NCBI GenBank assembly: GCA_044238965.1
Contig: JBIICJ010000006.1
Coordinates: forward strand, 1-40,220
Source: Micavibrio_B sp044238965
Lineage (GTDB): Bacteria > Pseudomonadota > Alphaproteobacteria > Micavibrionales > Micavibrionaceae
Reading direction: 5' to 3'
Length of the DNA: 40,220 nt
Shown: positions 17,330 through 25,170 of the stretch, piece after piece
Layout: every line of letters starts with the position of its first letter
How positions within the stretch are numbered: position 1 is the first letter of the stretch
Notes under the pieces: model-generated
Database searches by the model: none
What the model was told of the DNA's origin: nothing
What the model saw: the letters and a program-made list of their open reading frames with translations, nothing else
Position numbers and translations under genes: made by a program

Positions 17330-17489
17330 TAAAGCATCTTTTGGCTTCCCCTTTTATAAATAAGATAAACGACGGGGCCGATTTCCTGAAAGAATATTTG
17401 AAAATCATCCAAAAGCATTCAGTTACATCAACGAACTTTTTCTTAAATTTTAATATTACCTAACCCTTTTGATCCAAAAAAACCTTTCC

Positions 17490-18746
17490 ATGAACCTACA
17501 AGATTTAAAAACCCGTTCGCCCGCAGAGCTATTGGCGTTTGCCGAAGAACTTGAAATTGAAAATTGCAACACAATGCGCAAACAGGACATGATGTTTGCC
17601 ATTTTGAAACGTCTAGCTGAACAAGATGTGCCGATATCAGGTTCAGGCGTTTTAGAGGTGTTGCAAGATGGATTTGGTTTCTTGCGCTCTCCTGAGGAAA
17701 ATTACCTCCCTGGGCCCGATGATATTTATGTCTCGCCGTCCCAGGTGCGCCGCTTTGGTTTGCGCACTGGCGATAGCTTAGAGGGCGAAATTCGTGCTCC
17801 CAAAGATTCTGAACGTTATTTCGCGTTGTTAAAGGTTGATACCATCAATGGTGAATTACCTGAAAAATTGCGTCACCGCATTAATTTTGACAATTTAACG
17901 CCATTATACCCAGAGCGTAAGGTTAACCTTGAACTCCAAGACCCAACCAAGAAAAACATGACCCAGCGCGTGATCGAACTCACATCACCCATCGGTTTTG
18001 GCCAACGTGCCTTAATCGTTGCGCCACCACGTGTTGGTAAAACCGTAATGTTGCAAGATATCGCGCATTCGATTGCCACCAACCATCCTGATGCCTATTT
18101 GATTGTTCTGTTGATCGATGAACGCCCTGAGGAAGTCACTGACATGGCGCGATCTGTGCGCGGTGAAGTGATCTCATCCACATTCGATGAACCTGCATCA
18201 CGCCACGTTCAAGTGGCCGAAATGGTGATGGAAAAAGCCAAACGTTTGGTTGAACATAAACGCGATGTGATTGTGTTGCTCGATTCCATTACGCGCCTTG
18301 CGCGCGCCTATAACACTGTTGTGCCATCATCGGGCAAAGTGTTGACGGGTGGTGTGGATGCCAATGCGTTGCAGCGCCCCAAACGTTTTTTTGGTGCGGC
18401 ACGTAACATTGAACAAGGTGGATCATTGACCATCATCGCCACTGCCTTGATCGATACAGGGTCACGGATGGATGAGGTTATTTTTGAAGAATTCAAAGGT
18501 ACAGGTAACTCTGAAATCGTTCTTGATCGTAAAATTGCCGATAAACGCGTCTTCCCTGCGATCGATATTCAAAAATCAGGAACCCGCAAAGAAGAATTAT
18601 TGGTCAGCAAAGACACATTGCAAAAAATGTGGGTATTGCGCCGTATTCTCAACCCGATGGGTACCGTGGATGCTGTGGAATTCCTTATTGATAAACTCAA
18701 AGACACCAAATCAAATGATGATTTCTTCCAATCGATGAATCAGTAA
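17490..18746 (+). CDS. rho: Transcription termination factor Rho
   Basis: Hexameric RNA-dependent ATPase and helicase that ends transcription. I use ATG 17490 (MNLQDLKTRSP), giving 418 aa, the standard length; an in-frame TTG at 17469 adds seven unlikely residues. The N-terminal Rho domain is followed by the cold-shock-like RNA-binding domain (GFGFLRSPEENYLPGPDDIYVSP cut at its core). Walker A APPRVGKT is at residues 178-185 and Walker B VIVLLDSITRLARAYN follows, with the Q- and R-loop regions intact. It heads the rho / mnmE / mnmG cluster, with accessory genes inserted behind it. Confidence 0.98.
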   Translation: MNLQDLKTRSPAELLAFAEELEIENCNTMRKQDMMFAILKRLAEQDVPISGSGVLEVLQDGFGFLRSPEENYLPGPDDIYVSPSQVRRFGLRTGDSLEGEIRAPKDSERYFALLKVDTINGELPEKLRHRINFDNLTPLYPERKVNLELQDPTKKNMTQRVIELTSPIGFGQRALIVAPPRVGKTVMLQDIAHSIATNHPDAYLIVLLIDERPEEVTDMARSVRGEVISSTFDEPASRHVQVAEMVMEKAKRLVEHKRDVIVLLDSITRLARAYNTVVPSSGKVLTGGVDANALQRPKRFFGAARNIEQGGSLTIIATALIDTGSRMDEVIFEEFKGTGNSEIVLDRKIADKRVFPAIDIQKSGTRKEELLVSKDTLQKMWVLRRILNPMGTVDAVEFLIDKLKDTKSNDDFFQSMNQ

Positions 18747-18801
18747 AGTTCGCATTTTAGTATTCCAATGTAAGCCATTGATTAAAAAAGAAAAATATTT
18801 A

Positions 18802-18831
18802 TTGACTGTGGATAAAATTGAATGCTATACT
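18802..18831 (+). promoter_or_regulatory. Strong promoter of the Abi-associated small RNA, with embedded DnaA box
   Basis: TTGACT (18802-18807) and TATACT (18826-18831) are separated by 18 nt; initiation is expected near 18838. A perfect DnaA box, TGTGGATAA (18807-18815), overlaps the end of the -35 and the spacer, so DnaA could block or tune this promoter. Confidence 0.65.
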
Positions 18832-18837
18832 GTAAGT

Positions 18838-18887
18838 AACATAGCCGCCACGCCTCTTAACAATGCGTAACCTTGGCGGCTTTCTTT
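18838..18887 (+). ncRNA. Probable abiF-type small RNA with terminator hairpin
   Basis: The predicted transcript of about 50 nt folds into GCCGCCA (18844-18850) paired perfectly with TGGCGGC (18874-18880) around a 23-nt loop, followed by a T-rich tract (18881-18893). The loop contains CTTAACAATGCGTAAC, and CGC/GCG (18851-18853, 18865-18867) may pair inside it. Promoter, hairpin and U-tract make a complete short RNA gene that ends just before the Abi gene ATG. A conserved structured RNA upstream of AbiF/Abi_2 genes is catalogued in Rfam as abiF. The match to that family is from memory and unverified. Confidence 0.65.
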
Positions 18888-18893
18888 TTTCTT

Positions 18894-19796
18894 ATGCACA
18901 AAAAACAATTTACAAAACTTCCCATTACTTTTGACGATCAAATTAAACTTCTCATTTCGAGAGGATTACAAATTGATGACATTAATTCAGCTAAAAGATA
19001 CTTAGAAAAGGTTAACTATTATAGGCTAAGCGCATATTGGTATCCATTTAGGGATAAAAATTCAGATGGTTCAATCTCAGACAATTTTCGTGCAAACAAG
19101 AACTTTAAAGATGCGGTTGATTTATACGAATTTGATAGAAAATTGAGGCTAGTTGTCATTGACGCTATAGAGCGATTAGAGATTTGTCTACGCACAAGAA
19201 TATCGTATAGGTTGGCTCACACATACGGATGTTTTGGTCACGAAGATCCAAGAAATTTTCATCCTCAATTTAACCATTCTGAATGGCTTTCAAAAATTAA
19301 GGAAGAAACGAAGGTTTCTAGTGATAAATTCATAGAGCACTATAAATCCCAATACTCAGATTATCCAACCATTCCTATATGGATGTTAACTGAATTGCTG
19401 ACTTTAGGGGGCTTATCAAGGTTGTACAAAGGAATGCAGATAACCGATAAGGTTGATGTTTCATCATTCTTTGGTGTTCATTACAGAACACTACAGAATT
19501 GGCTACACCCCCTAACCTATGTAAGAAATATTTGTACCCACCATGGAAGATTGTGGAATCGTGAACTATCCATACGACCGGACCTTATAAATGATAAATT
19601 ATGGCGACCACCTATAACACCGAATAATACAAAAATATTTTATATTCTTTTAATTCTCCGTCACCTAACAAGAGACGTTGGAAATGGTTGGGTGAATGAG
19701 TGTAATAGCTTATTAAGAACGCAAACCTCAAATCCTTTATGGCTCGGCGCAATGGGAATGCCAAATGATTGGGAAAACCACCCAATTTGGAGATAG
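18894..19796 (+). CDS. Abi family protein (Abi_2/AbiD-AbiF type, HEPN)
   Basis: A 300-aa abortive-infection family protein. The order is an N-terminal FDDQIKLLISRGLQIDD, YLEKVNYYRLSAYWYPF, FDRKLRLVVIDAIERLEICLRTRI (split), and the C-terminal VRNICTHHGRLWNR. The last carries the HEPN ribonuclease motif R-N-x3-H (R211, H216). Such proteins are toxic RNases in phage defence; this role is inferred. The start is ATG 18894: the preceding TTG at 18873 lies inside the RNA hairpin. No Shine-Dalgarno site is seen, because the U-tract of the hairpin abuts the ATG. Codon use (AGA/AGG, low GC) differs from rho, pointing to transfer. Confidence 0.9.
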   Translation: MHKKQFTKLPITFDDQIKLLISRGLQIDDINSAKRYLEKVNYYRLSAYWYPFRDKNSDGSISDNFRANKNFKDAVDLYEFDRKLRLVVIDAIERLEICLRTRISYRLAHTYGCFGHEDPRNFHPQFNHSEWLSKIKEETKVSSDKFIEHYKSQYSDYPTIPIWMLTELLTLGGLSRLYKGMQITDKVDVSSFFGVHYRTLQNWLHPLTYVRNICTHHGRLWNRELSIRPDLINDKLWRPPITPNNTKIFYILLILRHLTRDVGNGWVNECNSLLRTQTSNPLWLGAMGMPNDWENHPIWR

Positions 19797-19877
19797 ATAA
19801 AATACAAACAAAACTCCATTCAAATTTGAAACGATAAATGTTGATAAAAATCATACCCCTATGGTTCAATTAAAAGA

Positions 19878-19904
19878 GGGGGATATAAATAGCACGTGTC
19901 CCCC
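19878..19904 (+). promoter_or_regulatory. GC-rich hairpin before the small secreted-protein gene
   Basis: GGGGGATAT (19878-19886) can pair with GTGTCCCCC (19896-19904), with two G-T pairs, around a 9-nt loop. No U-run follows, so it is not a classic terminator. It could end the Abi transcript with help from Rho or shape the leader of the next gene, which starts 36 nt later. Confidence 0.4.
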
Positions 19905-19939
19905 ACCATAAAAAACTGCATAACAACAGGGTGGGATAA

Positions 19940-20275
19940 ATGAACAGCATTACAGCGCGTTGGATGGTCTACGTCCAAATTCTGTTTCTCATGTTATCAT
20001 TTTGGGTATTTCTTTTTATAGCACCGGCAAAAGCCGAACCATTATTGAACGATACCGCATCAAATGCGGGGTTGGTTTTGGCAATTTCATTGCACAATCA
20101 ACAGGGGCCTGTGGAATATCGTCCTGCCAATTCACAAAAATTTGTGCAACAAAAATATAAATATTTTAAAGAGAGGCGTGATCAGAATGCGAAGAATTAT
20201 AATGCCAAAAATTATAATGAACGCAAAATGGCCTCATATTCAGGCAATTTATGGGCGATGAATGCGAAACCATAG
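19940..20275 (+). CDS. Small secreted hypothetical protein
   Basis: A 111-aa protein with a clear signal peptide: a hydrophobic core (VQILFLMLSFWVFLFIA) and a cleavage-like site PAKAEP near residue 33. The mature part is about 80 aa, basic and polar, with a repeated NAKNYN unit near the C-terminus (NAKNYNAKNYNERK). I recognise no domain. The last 64 nt overlap, tail-to-tail, the 3' end of the zinc-ribbon membrane protein gene on the other strand. The signal peptide is the main reason to accept this gene. Confidence 0.55.
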   Translation: MNSITARWMVYVQILFLMLSFWVFLFIAPAKAEPLLNDTASNAGLVLAISLHNQQGPVEYRPANSQKFVQQKYKYFKERRDQNAKNYNAKNYNERKMASYSGNLWAMNAKP

Positions 20276-21861
20276 ACCACCAGAAGAGCCAATAATGACA
20301 GGAAAACCGCGTATAAATTGGTCTTACCCGAAACGGGTAAAAACCGCGCGAGAGTATCCTCGGGCGCAATTCCTGCCAGTGTTGATCGTATCTGATGGGA
20401 CGCGAAGAGGCTGGCGCACGCGGTGGTTACCCCAAACCCCACCAGCCAATGCAGAATATCAATACCAATAATGCTGGGCACAGATAAACCAATCTGCGTT
20501 AGTATTATTGCGCGCAACCCACCAAACACAGATGCAAACACCATGGCGGCAAACACCGCAATACCAATCCACATCCCCACATAGCGCGGGCGACGCGTTA
20601 AATGGCGCAATGCGTTTTGGGACGCAATAAACCATTGCAATAATTGATCTGCCGCAACACCAAACGGATATCGTTTTTGAAGTGTTATAATGGCATTGCG
20701 TTGTTCGGTATTTTTGGTCGCAAGCAAAATCACATCACGTAGCAATCGAAATTTGGCGGCAAAACGAAGACCGTCGCTTGATTTTGCTGCATACTCTGAT
20801 GCCGCGATTAATGCATTTTGTCCCGCACGCGTCATGTCATGCAAAAATGGCGGCGAGTCAATAATTTCACCGCGATAGCCAAACAATATGCAATTTAAAG
20901 GCTTATTTTTAACGGTAAATGTCACGGGACCATGCGGAATTTTTACATCATAATCAATGGCAATAATATCATCAGGTTCATTTTGCATGACCGCGTTATC
21001 ATGCAAATTTAATGGCGTAATGAAAAAATCTTTTTGTGCGGCGTGGCGTGATCCGAATGCATCAATGCGTTTTGTCACCTGCAGAGGAATGCCCTGACGT
21101 TCGAAATCAAAATGCAAATGTCCCTCGACCGCGACATTGGCCAAATGGGACAAAGATCCTGTGCCGCCGCATTTTTGGCATGATAATTGGGTTGATCCCT
21201 TGCACGCATGGCATGCAATCATGCCGCGTGCGCCACATGCGGGGCAAGGTATACGTCCTTTTGCCCGACAGCGTGGGCATGGTACGCGTTTGCCGTTTTG
21301 CATGATATGGGATGACCCACGACAATTCGGGCATAAAATGTGACTGCGGCCTTGGCAATTACCGCATGTGGTTTGTCCGCGCGCCCCGCAGGCATGGCAC
21401 GGCATTTTCCCCTGACCTGTGCAAGATGTGCATGTTTCGTGCGATACAAAATCACGGGTTAAATGGGGGAATGTCATTTTCTGATCACGCGCAGCAAAGC
21501 CTTTATCCGCACGGCCCAGCACCGTATCCAAAATTGTTTTCCGTGTGGCGGCATCGTTTTTGGCAGATGATAATAACCCCGCCAAAGCCGATTGAAACGC
21601 GGCTGGCGATCCAATCATCTCACCTTTTGTGACCTTACCAGCAACAGTTTTTGAGGCCACCAATGTGTTTAAGCGCACCAAGGTACGGGCAGGGAATTCA
21701 TAAATTTGCGCTTTTGATTCCACGAATTTCAAATCATCGGCTTTGGCGCCATTACCCTTACAAATCATCTGTAAGCGTTTGAACGCCCGCGCCGTCACCG
21801 TTTCAGGCACGGGAATAATGACGGCTTTTGGTGCATCATCAAAGGTAGGGGGTTTCATCAT
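20212..21861 (-). CDS. Zinc-ribbon (DnaJ-type CxxCxGxG repeats) membrane protein
   Basis: A 549-aa protein. Residues 144-231 carry eight CxxC pairs (first CTSC at 144-147, last CQKC at 228-231), mostly in CxxCxGxG-like repeats, twice the four of a DnaJ zinc domain; there is no J domain. The N-terminal 140 residues and the middle region are unassigned. The C-terminus has about four hydrophobic segments (roughly residues 425-540), so it is anchored in the inner membrane. It may be a membrane-tethered thiol- or chaperone-like protein; no function is known to me. The gene faces away from the mnmE cluster, and its 3' end overlaps the small secreted-protein gene. Confidence 0.8.
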   Translation of the reverse strand: MMKPPTFDDAPKAVIIPVPETVTARAFKRLQMICKGNGAKADDLKFVESKAQIYEFPARTLVRLNTLVASKTVAGKVTKGEMIGSPAAFQSALAGLLSSAKNDAATRKTILDTVLGRADKGFAARDQKMTFPHLTRDFVSHETCTSCTGQGKMPCHACGARGQTTCGNCQGRSHILCPNCRGSSHIMQNGKRVPCPRCRAKGRIPCPACGARGMIACHACKGSTQLSCQKCGGTGSLSHLANVAVEGHLHFDFERQGIPLQVTKRIDAFGSRHAAQKDFFITPLNLHDNAVMQNEPDDIIAIDYDVKIPHGPVTFTVKNKPLNCILFGYRGEIIDSPPFLHDMTRAGQNALIAASEYAAKSSDGLRFAAKFRLLRDVILLATKNTEQRNAIITLQKRYPFGVAADQLLQWFIASQNALRHLTRRPRYVGMWIGIAVFAAMVFASVFGGLRAIILTQIGLSVPSIIGIDILHWLVGFGVTTACASLFASHQIRSTLAGIAPEDTLARFLPVSGKTNLYAVFLSLLALLVVYGFAFIAHKLPEYEAILRSL

Positions 21862-21952
21862 AACGGGGACTATCCTATATATGAAGATCTATTCCGCCAA
21901 GGTTTACATGACCCAAAACGGAAATAATTTTTATCGATAAGGAATGACGGAT

Positions 21953-22252
21953 ATGCAATTTCAAATCAACATTACCTGCACCCCCGAAGAAGCGCGCAAA
22001 TTTTTTGGCGTGCCCGATATGTTGCCGATGCAACAGGCTTTGCTTGATCAAATTAACGGGCAATTATCCGAAAATATGAAATCAATGGCGCCCGAAGATT
22101 TGATGAAAACATGGGTGCCCGCGTTATTCCAAGGATGGTCAGATATTCAGCAAAATATGTGGAAACAAATGATGCAGAATGTGAATATCAACACAGAACC
22201 ATCAGGCGATACAGATCAGCCAAGCCCCGCAAAATCAAAGTCGAAAAAGTGA
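21953..22252 (+). CDS. DUF6489-type small protein
   Basis: A 99-aa hydrophilic protein beginning FQINITCTPEEARKFFGVPD, the mark of a small family found ahead of mnmE in alphaproteobacteria (DUF6489, by recall). The start is most likely ATG 21953: the ribosome-binding site TAAGGA (21938-21943) is 9 nt before it but directly abuts the alternative ATG 21944. The C-terminus is a basic Lys/Ser tail (AKSKSKK). The stop overlaps the GTG start of mnmE by 4 nt, so the pair is translationally coupled. Function unknown. Confidence 0.8.
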   Translation: MQFQINITCTPEEARKFFGVPDMLPMQQALLDQINGQLSENMKSMAPEDLMKTWVPALFQGWSDIQQNMWKQMMQNVNINTEPSGDTDQPSPAKSKSKK

Positions 22253-23628
22253 CAGTATCATCATTACAATCTGATACTATTTATGCTCTCGCAACGCCGA
22301 TGGGGCCCATGGGAAGAAGCGCGGTTGCGGTTGTGCGCGTATCTGGCCCGCGCGCGTTTGATAGTTTATCTCGCCTAACGCCCAACCAAACATCGCCCAA
22401 AACCCGCATGGCGCAGGTGCGGTTATTATCCGACCCCATGGCGCACAAGCCAATTGATGCGGCATTAGTGTTAAAATTTGAAAATCCTGCGAGTTTTACT
22501 GGGGAGGATTGTGTCGAATATCACCTTCATGGCGGCGTATCGATTGTGCAATCATTGATGGACGCGTTATCCCGTATGGATGGACATCGTATGGCGATGC
22601 CAGGTGAATTTACCCGTAGAGGTTTTGAAAATGGCAAATTTGATTTAACCGAGGCCGAAGCGATTGCTGATTTGATCAATGCCGAAACCGAAGCTCAGCG
22701 CGTACAGGCATTAGACCAATTATCAGGAGGTTTAGAGGAAATTTATCGCGGGTGGGCAGACCGATTATCGCGGCTGCTCGCGTTAATGGAGGCGGATTTA
22801 GATTTTTCCGACCAAGATTTGCCTGATGATATATTGCTGCGCGTGCGCCCTGATGTCAGTGATGTCACAAACGAGATGGCGCAGCATTTAAATGATGGTA
22901 GACGGGGTGAACGATTGCGCAGTGGGTTTCAATTAACATTAATCGGCGCGCCGAATGTCGGAAAATCATCTATTTTAAATTGTTTATCACAGCGCGATGT
23001 GGCGATTGTATCGCCCATGGCGGGGACAACACGCGATGTAATCGAAACGCATTTGGATATTGGTGGATATCCCGTGATTATTGCCGATACGGCGGGTATT
23101 CGTGATGAAGTGGATGATGCAACAGGTCATGCCAATATTGAACAAATGGGCATGGAGCGTGCCCGCGCTCGCGCCGCGCAATCGGATATTATTCTGCATA
23201 TTTTTGATGCAACAAATATGAACAATTTTGCACAAATATCTGACCCCGCAAAAACCATTTTTGTGATCAATAAATGTGATGCATTAACTAACAAGGCGGG
23301 GGGCGATATTCCTCCACAATTACAAAATGCATTGCGTATTTCCGCCAAAACAGGCGCAGGCATTGACGATATGGTGCAAGCGATCGCGCGCAAAATTGAA
23401 AGCGATATGGGTGCCTATCGCGCAGGGGCATCATTAACCCGCACGCGTCACCGCGATGCATTAACCCGCGCGCATGAGGCGTTATTGCGCATTGAACATG
23501 CGACATTGCCCGAATTAGCCGCCGAAGATGTACGCATGGCTCTGCGTCATGTGGGGTCAATTACAGGGCGCGTAGATGTTGAGGATTTATTGGATATGAT
23601 TTTCCGCGATTTTTGCATTGGGAAATGA
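22249..23628 (+). CDS. mnmE: tRNA modification GTPase MnmE
   Basis: GTPase that works with MnmG to install the carboxymethylaminomethyl group on U34 of tRNAs. The start is taken as GTG 22249, overlapping the stop of the preceding gene (GTGA), giving 459 aa; the open frame before it is out of context. The N-terminal folate-binding domain is followed by a helical domain with an inserted G domain: GAPNVGKS (233-240), DTAGIRD and NKCD. The C-terminal FCIGK, with its functional cysteine, is intact. mnmG, its partner, lies about 4 kb downstream, separated by accessory genes. Confidence 0.97.
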   Translation: MTVSSLQSDTIYALATPMGPMGRSAVAVVRVSGPRAFDSLSRLTPNQTSPKTRMAQVRLLSDPMAHKPIDAALVLKFENPASFTGEDCVEYHLHGGVSIVQSLMDALSRMDGHRMAMPGEFTRRGFENGKFDLTEAEAIADLINAETEAQRVQALDQLSGGLEEIYRGWADRLSRLLALMEADLDFSDQDLPDDILLRVRPDVSDVTNEMAQHLNDGRRGERLRSGFQLTLIGAPNVGKSSILNCLSQRDVAIVSPMAGTTRDVIETHLDIGGYPVIIADTAGIRDEVDDATGHANIEQMGMERARARAAQSDIILHIFDATNMNNFAQISDPAKTIFVINKCDALTNKAGGDIPPQLQNALRISAKTGAGIDDMVQAIARKIESDMGAYRAGASLTRTRHRDALTRAHEALLRIEHATLPELAAEDVRMALRHVGSITGRVDVEDLLDMIFRDFCIGK

Positions 23629-23710
23629 TTTTTAAATTAACGCCCAAAATAAATGATGGACATTTATACGGTTTTGAGTAGTCTAAGCCCGTAAACAAAA
23701 GGATATACCC

Positions 23711-23884
23711 ATGCCGAGCCATGCCCAACTTGCCGCCCAATTGCTTCGCGATGCTGCTACATTTTTCCGCGCTTTATCAGAACAAAATGAAGCCTTAAAA
23801 GACCAAATGACCGAAAACGCCGATGTATTTGAACAAGTGGCAACATTGGTTGAAAAAGACCCGAACGGTCAATTGCCAGAGTAA
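23711..23884 (+). CDS. Small conserved-looking protein (57 aa)
   Basis: A short frame from ATG 23711 to TAA 23884, preceded by AAAGGA at a good distance. The product begins MPSHAQLAAQLLRDAATFF and ends in DPNGQLPE; it is acidic and helical, with a heptad-like pattern of Leu, Phe and Val. Very similar short proteins occur in other alphaproteobacteria, as I recall, always without assigned function. Its ribosome-binding site, codon use like its neighbours and compact fit between mnmE and the convergent gene support a real gene. Confidence 0.7.
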   Translation: MPSHAQLAAQLLRDAATFFRALSEQNEALKDQMTENADVFEQVATLVEKDPNGQLPE

Positions 23885-23888
23885 TCCT

Positions 23889-24422
23889 TTACCCTTTTGC
23901 CTTGGCAATCGCATCGCCGATCGCATCCAGAAACGTGGCGGAGCGTTCAAGTTGAATATCACTGACCCCGCGCCGATTTAATTCCATCAAATCCTGACGA
24001 TAGGCGTGAATGCGCGCGATATCAGTTTCGTTAAAATCATCACCCAATATGACCGACCCATCATCAGGCGGAGTTGGCGCCGCGACAATGGGCGGTGGAG
24101 ACGATGGTGGTGCCACATAATGTTGATTGCGGTGATACGCACCGATTGCCTGTTTTTGCAGGCTTGTTTTCGGCATGTGTTCCGTTTGTATGGGCGGTGA
24201 ATTTTCAGGCGACAGACGCGATTCAATTAATGTTCCCAAGAACGCATATAATGACATGACCGATACCGATGCCATTTCATCCCATTCAAATGATGCAGGG
24301 TGATCGCCATCGCGATCTTTTTTGCGGCGATTATTGGCCTGACTTTCATCGCGGCGAATTTCCAAACGGGCATTGGTATGTTCAACAAAACGCGGAATAT
24401 TTGTTTTGGTAATGTCGTTCAT
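23889..24422 (-). CDS. Hypothetical protein with Pro-rich linker
   Basis: A 177-aa cytosolic protein with no recognised domain. The N-terminal half is charged (EIRRDESQANNRRKKDRDGD). A proline-rich linker (VAPPSSPPPIVAAPTPPDD) joins it to a helical C-terminal part (ETDIARIHAYRQDLMELNRR, then IQLERSATFLDAIGDAIAKA). There is no signal peptide. It ends 4 nt from the 57-aa gene, convergent, and is followed upstream on its own strand by two more genes with gaps of 25 and 9 nt, suggesting a three-gene minus-strand operon. Confidence 0.6.
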   Translation of the reverse strand: MNDITKTNIPRFVEHTNARLEIRRDESQANNRRKKDRDGDHPASFEWDEMASVSVMSLYAFLGTLIESRLSPENSPPIQTEHMPKTSLQKQAIGAYHRNQHYVAPPSSPPPIVAAPTPPDDGSVILGDDFNETDIARIHAYRQDLMELNRRGVSDIQLERSATFLDAIGDAIAKAKG

Positions 24423-24447
24423 GTCACCCCCAAATCATATTATTTTT

Positions 24448-25161
24448 TTAAGGCGCGGCTTTGTATTCCCACAAAACTTCATGATAATTATTCATCAACC
24501 ACGCCTTTGAAATTTTTGTCAGCAATAACCATTGCGGCACACCGTCAAGCGGGAATTGATTACTACCATCAGCCTTCATAGGTTTTAATTCTAACAATAA
24601 GGTTGATTGCCCATTTGCGTCCATTTTACCCGATACGCGGGATGCGGTATCAAGCTTCATGGGCAGAAATTTAAATTGATCAATACCATCAGCCAACACA
24701 GCCAACCGATCACCACCCCACAAATAGGGGAAGTAAATTGGGCTTTTGGGATCGCCGCCAAATGATAATTCGATCCCATTTTTTTGGCCAATACTTACCT
24801 TTGATCCAACGCGCGTGCGGATAATAATATTGTGAAATTGCGGGACAAAATTACGAAACCCCATTTTTAACAACGGCACATCTTGCCGTAGAATTTTCAA
24901 CTGATCTTCGGCTGATGCATTTTTGAAACTGGGCGTGTTTGTAATTTTTTGTTCAAGATTGGGATCTATGTTTGCAAGTTTATAAAATAAGAATGCAATA
25001 TCTTGCGCCGATGTCGCTTTTTGCGTGAGCTCACTATTAGGGTTCATCGCGAGTGATGGCGGTAATGTTTTTATGGATGGCGTAGCGGTATCCGCCGCAT
25101 AGGCAGATGAGGCAAACCCGCCGCACATAGCCATGATCATAAGGAATAAAATCATCTTCAT
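24448..25161 (-). CDS. Secreted hypothetical protein
   Basis: A 237-aa protein with a classical signal peptide (hydrophobic LFLMIMAMCGGFASSAYA, cleavage probably at AYA-AD). The mature part is about 215 aa, with no cysteines in motif order and no membrane span. It has strand-rich segments such as NIIIRTRVGSKVSIGQK and WGGDRLAVLADGIDQFKFLP. I do not recognise a family. It probably resides in the periplasm. It lies 9 nt downstream of the GNAT gene on the same strand. Confidence 0.65.
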   Translation of the reverse strand: MKMILFLMIMAMCGGFASSAYAADTATPSIKTLPPSLAMNPNSELTQKATSAQDIAFLFYKLANIDPNLEQKITNTPSFKNASAEDQLKILRQDVPLLKMGFRNFVPQFHNIIIRTRVGSKVSIGQKNGIELSFGGDPKSPIYFPYLWGGDRLAVLADGIDQFKFLPMKLDTASRVSGKMDANGQSTLLLELKPMKADGSNQFPLDGVPQWLLLTKISKAWLMNNYHEVLWEYKAAP

Positions 25162-25170
25162 CGCGCAAAA

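Larger units (their letters stand above)
16889..17489. other. 600-nt gene-free region before rho; candidate replication origin
   Basis: No plausible gene lies here. From left to right: two imperfect ~100-nt inverted-repeat units (16949-17050 and 17076-17175) built on GGGATAA / TTATCCC; two one-mismatch DnaA boxes, TGAGGATAA (17137-17145) and TTATCCCCA (17161-17169); an extremely AT-rich tract, 17201-17280, with only 9 G or C in 80 bases; a possible rho promoter; and a leader of about 150 nt. Boxes beside an easily melted tract resemble a bacterial oriC, and alphaproteobacterial origins often lie near rho. It could instead be only a complex rho regulatory region. Confidence 0.4.

Noticed and set aside
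18873..18893. TTG start giving a longer Abi protein
   Set aside because: It lies within the right arm of the small-RNA hairpin, and the family N-terminus fits ATG 18894.
21036..21460. Cys/His-rich open frames on the plus strand and in other minus frames opposite the zinc-ribbon gene
   Set aside because: They are mirror frames of the CxxC repeats, lack start signals, and the minus-strand gene explains the region fully.
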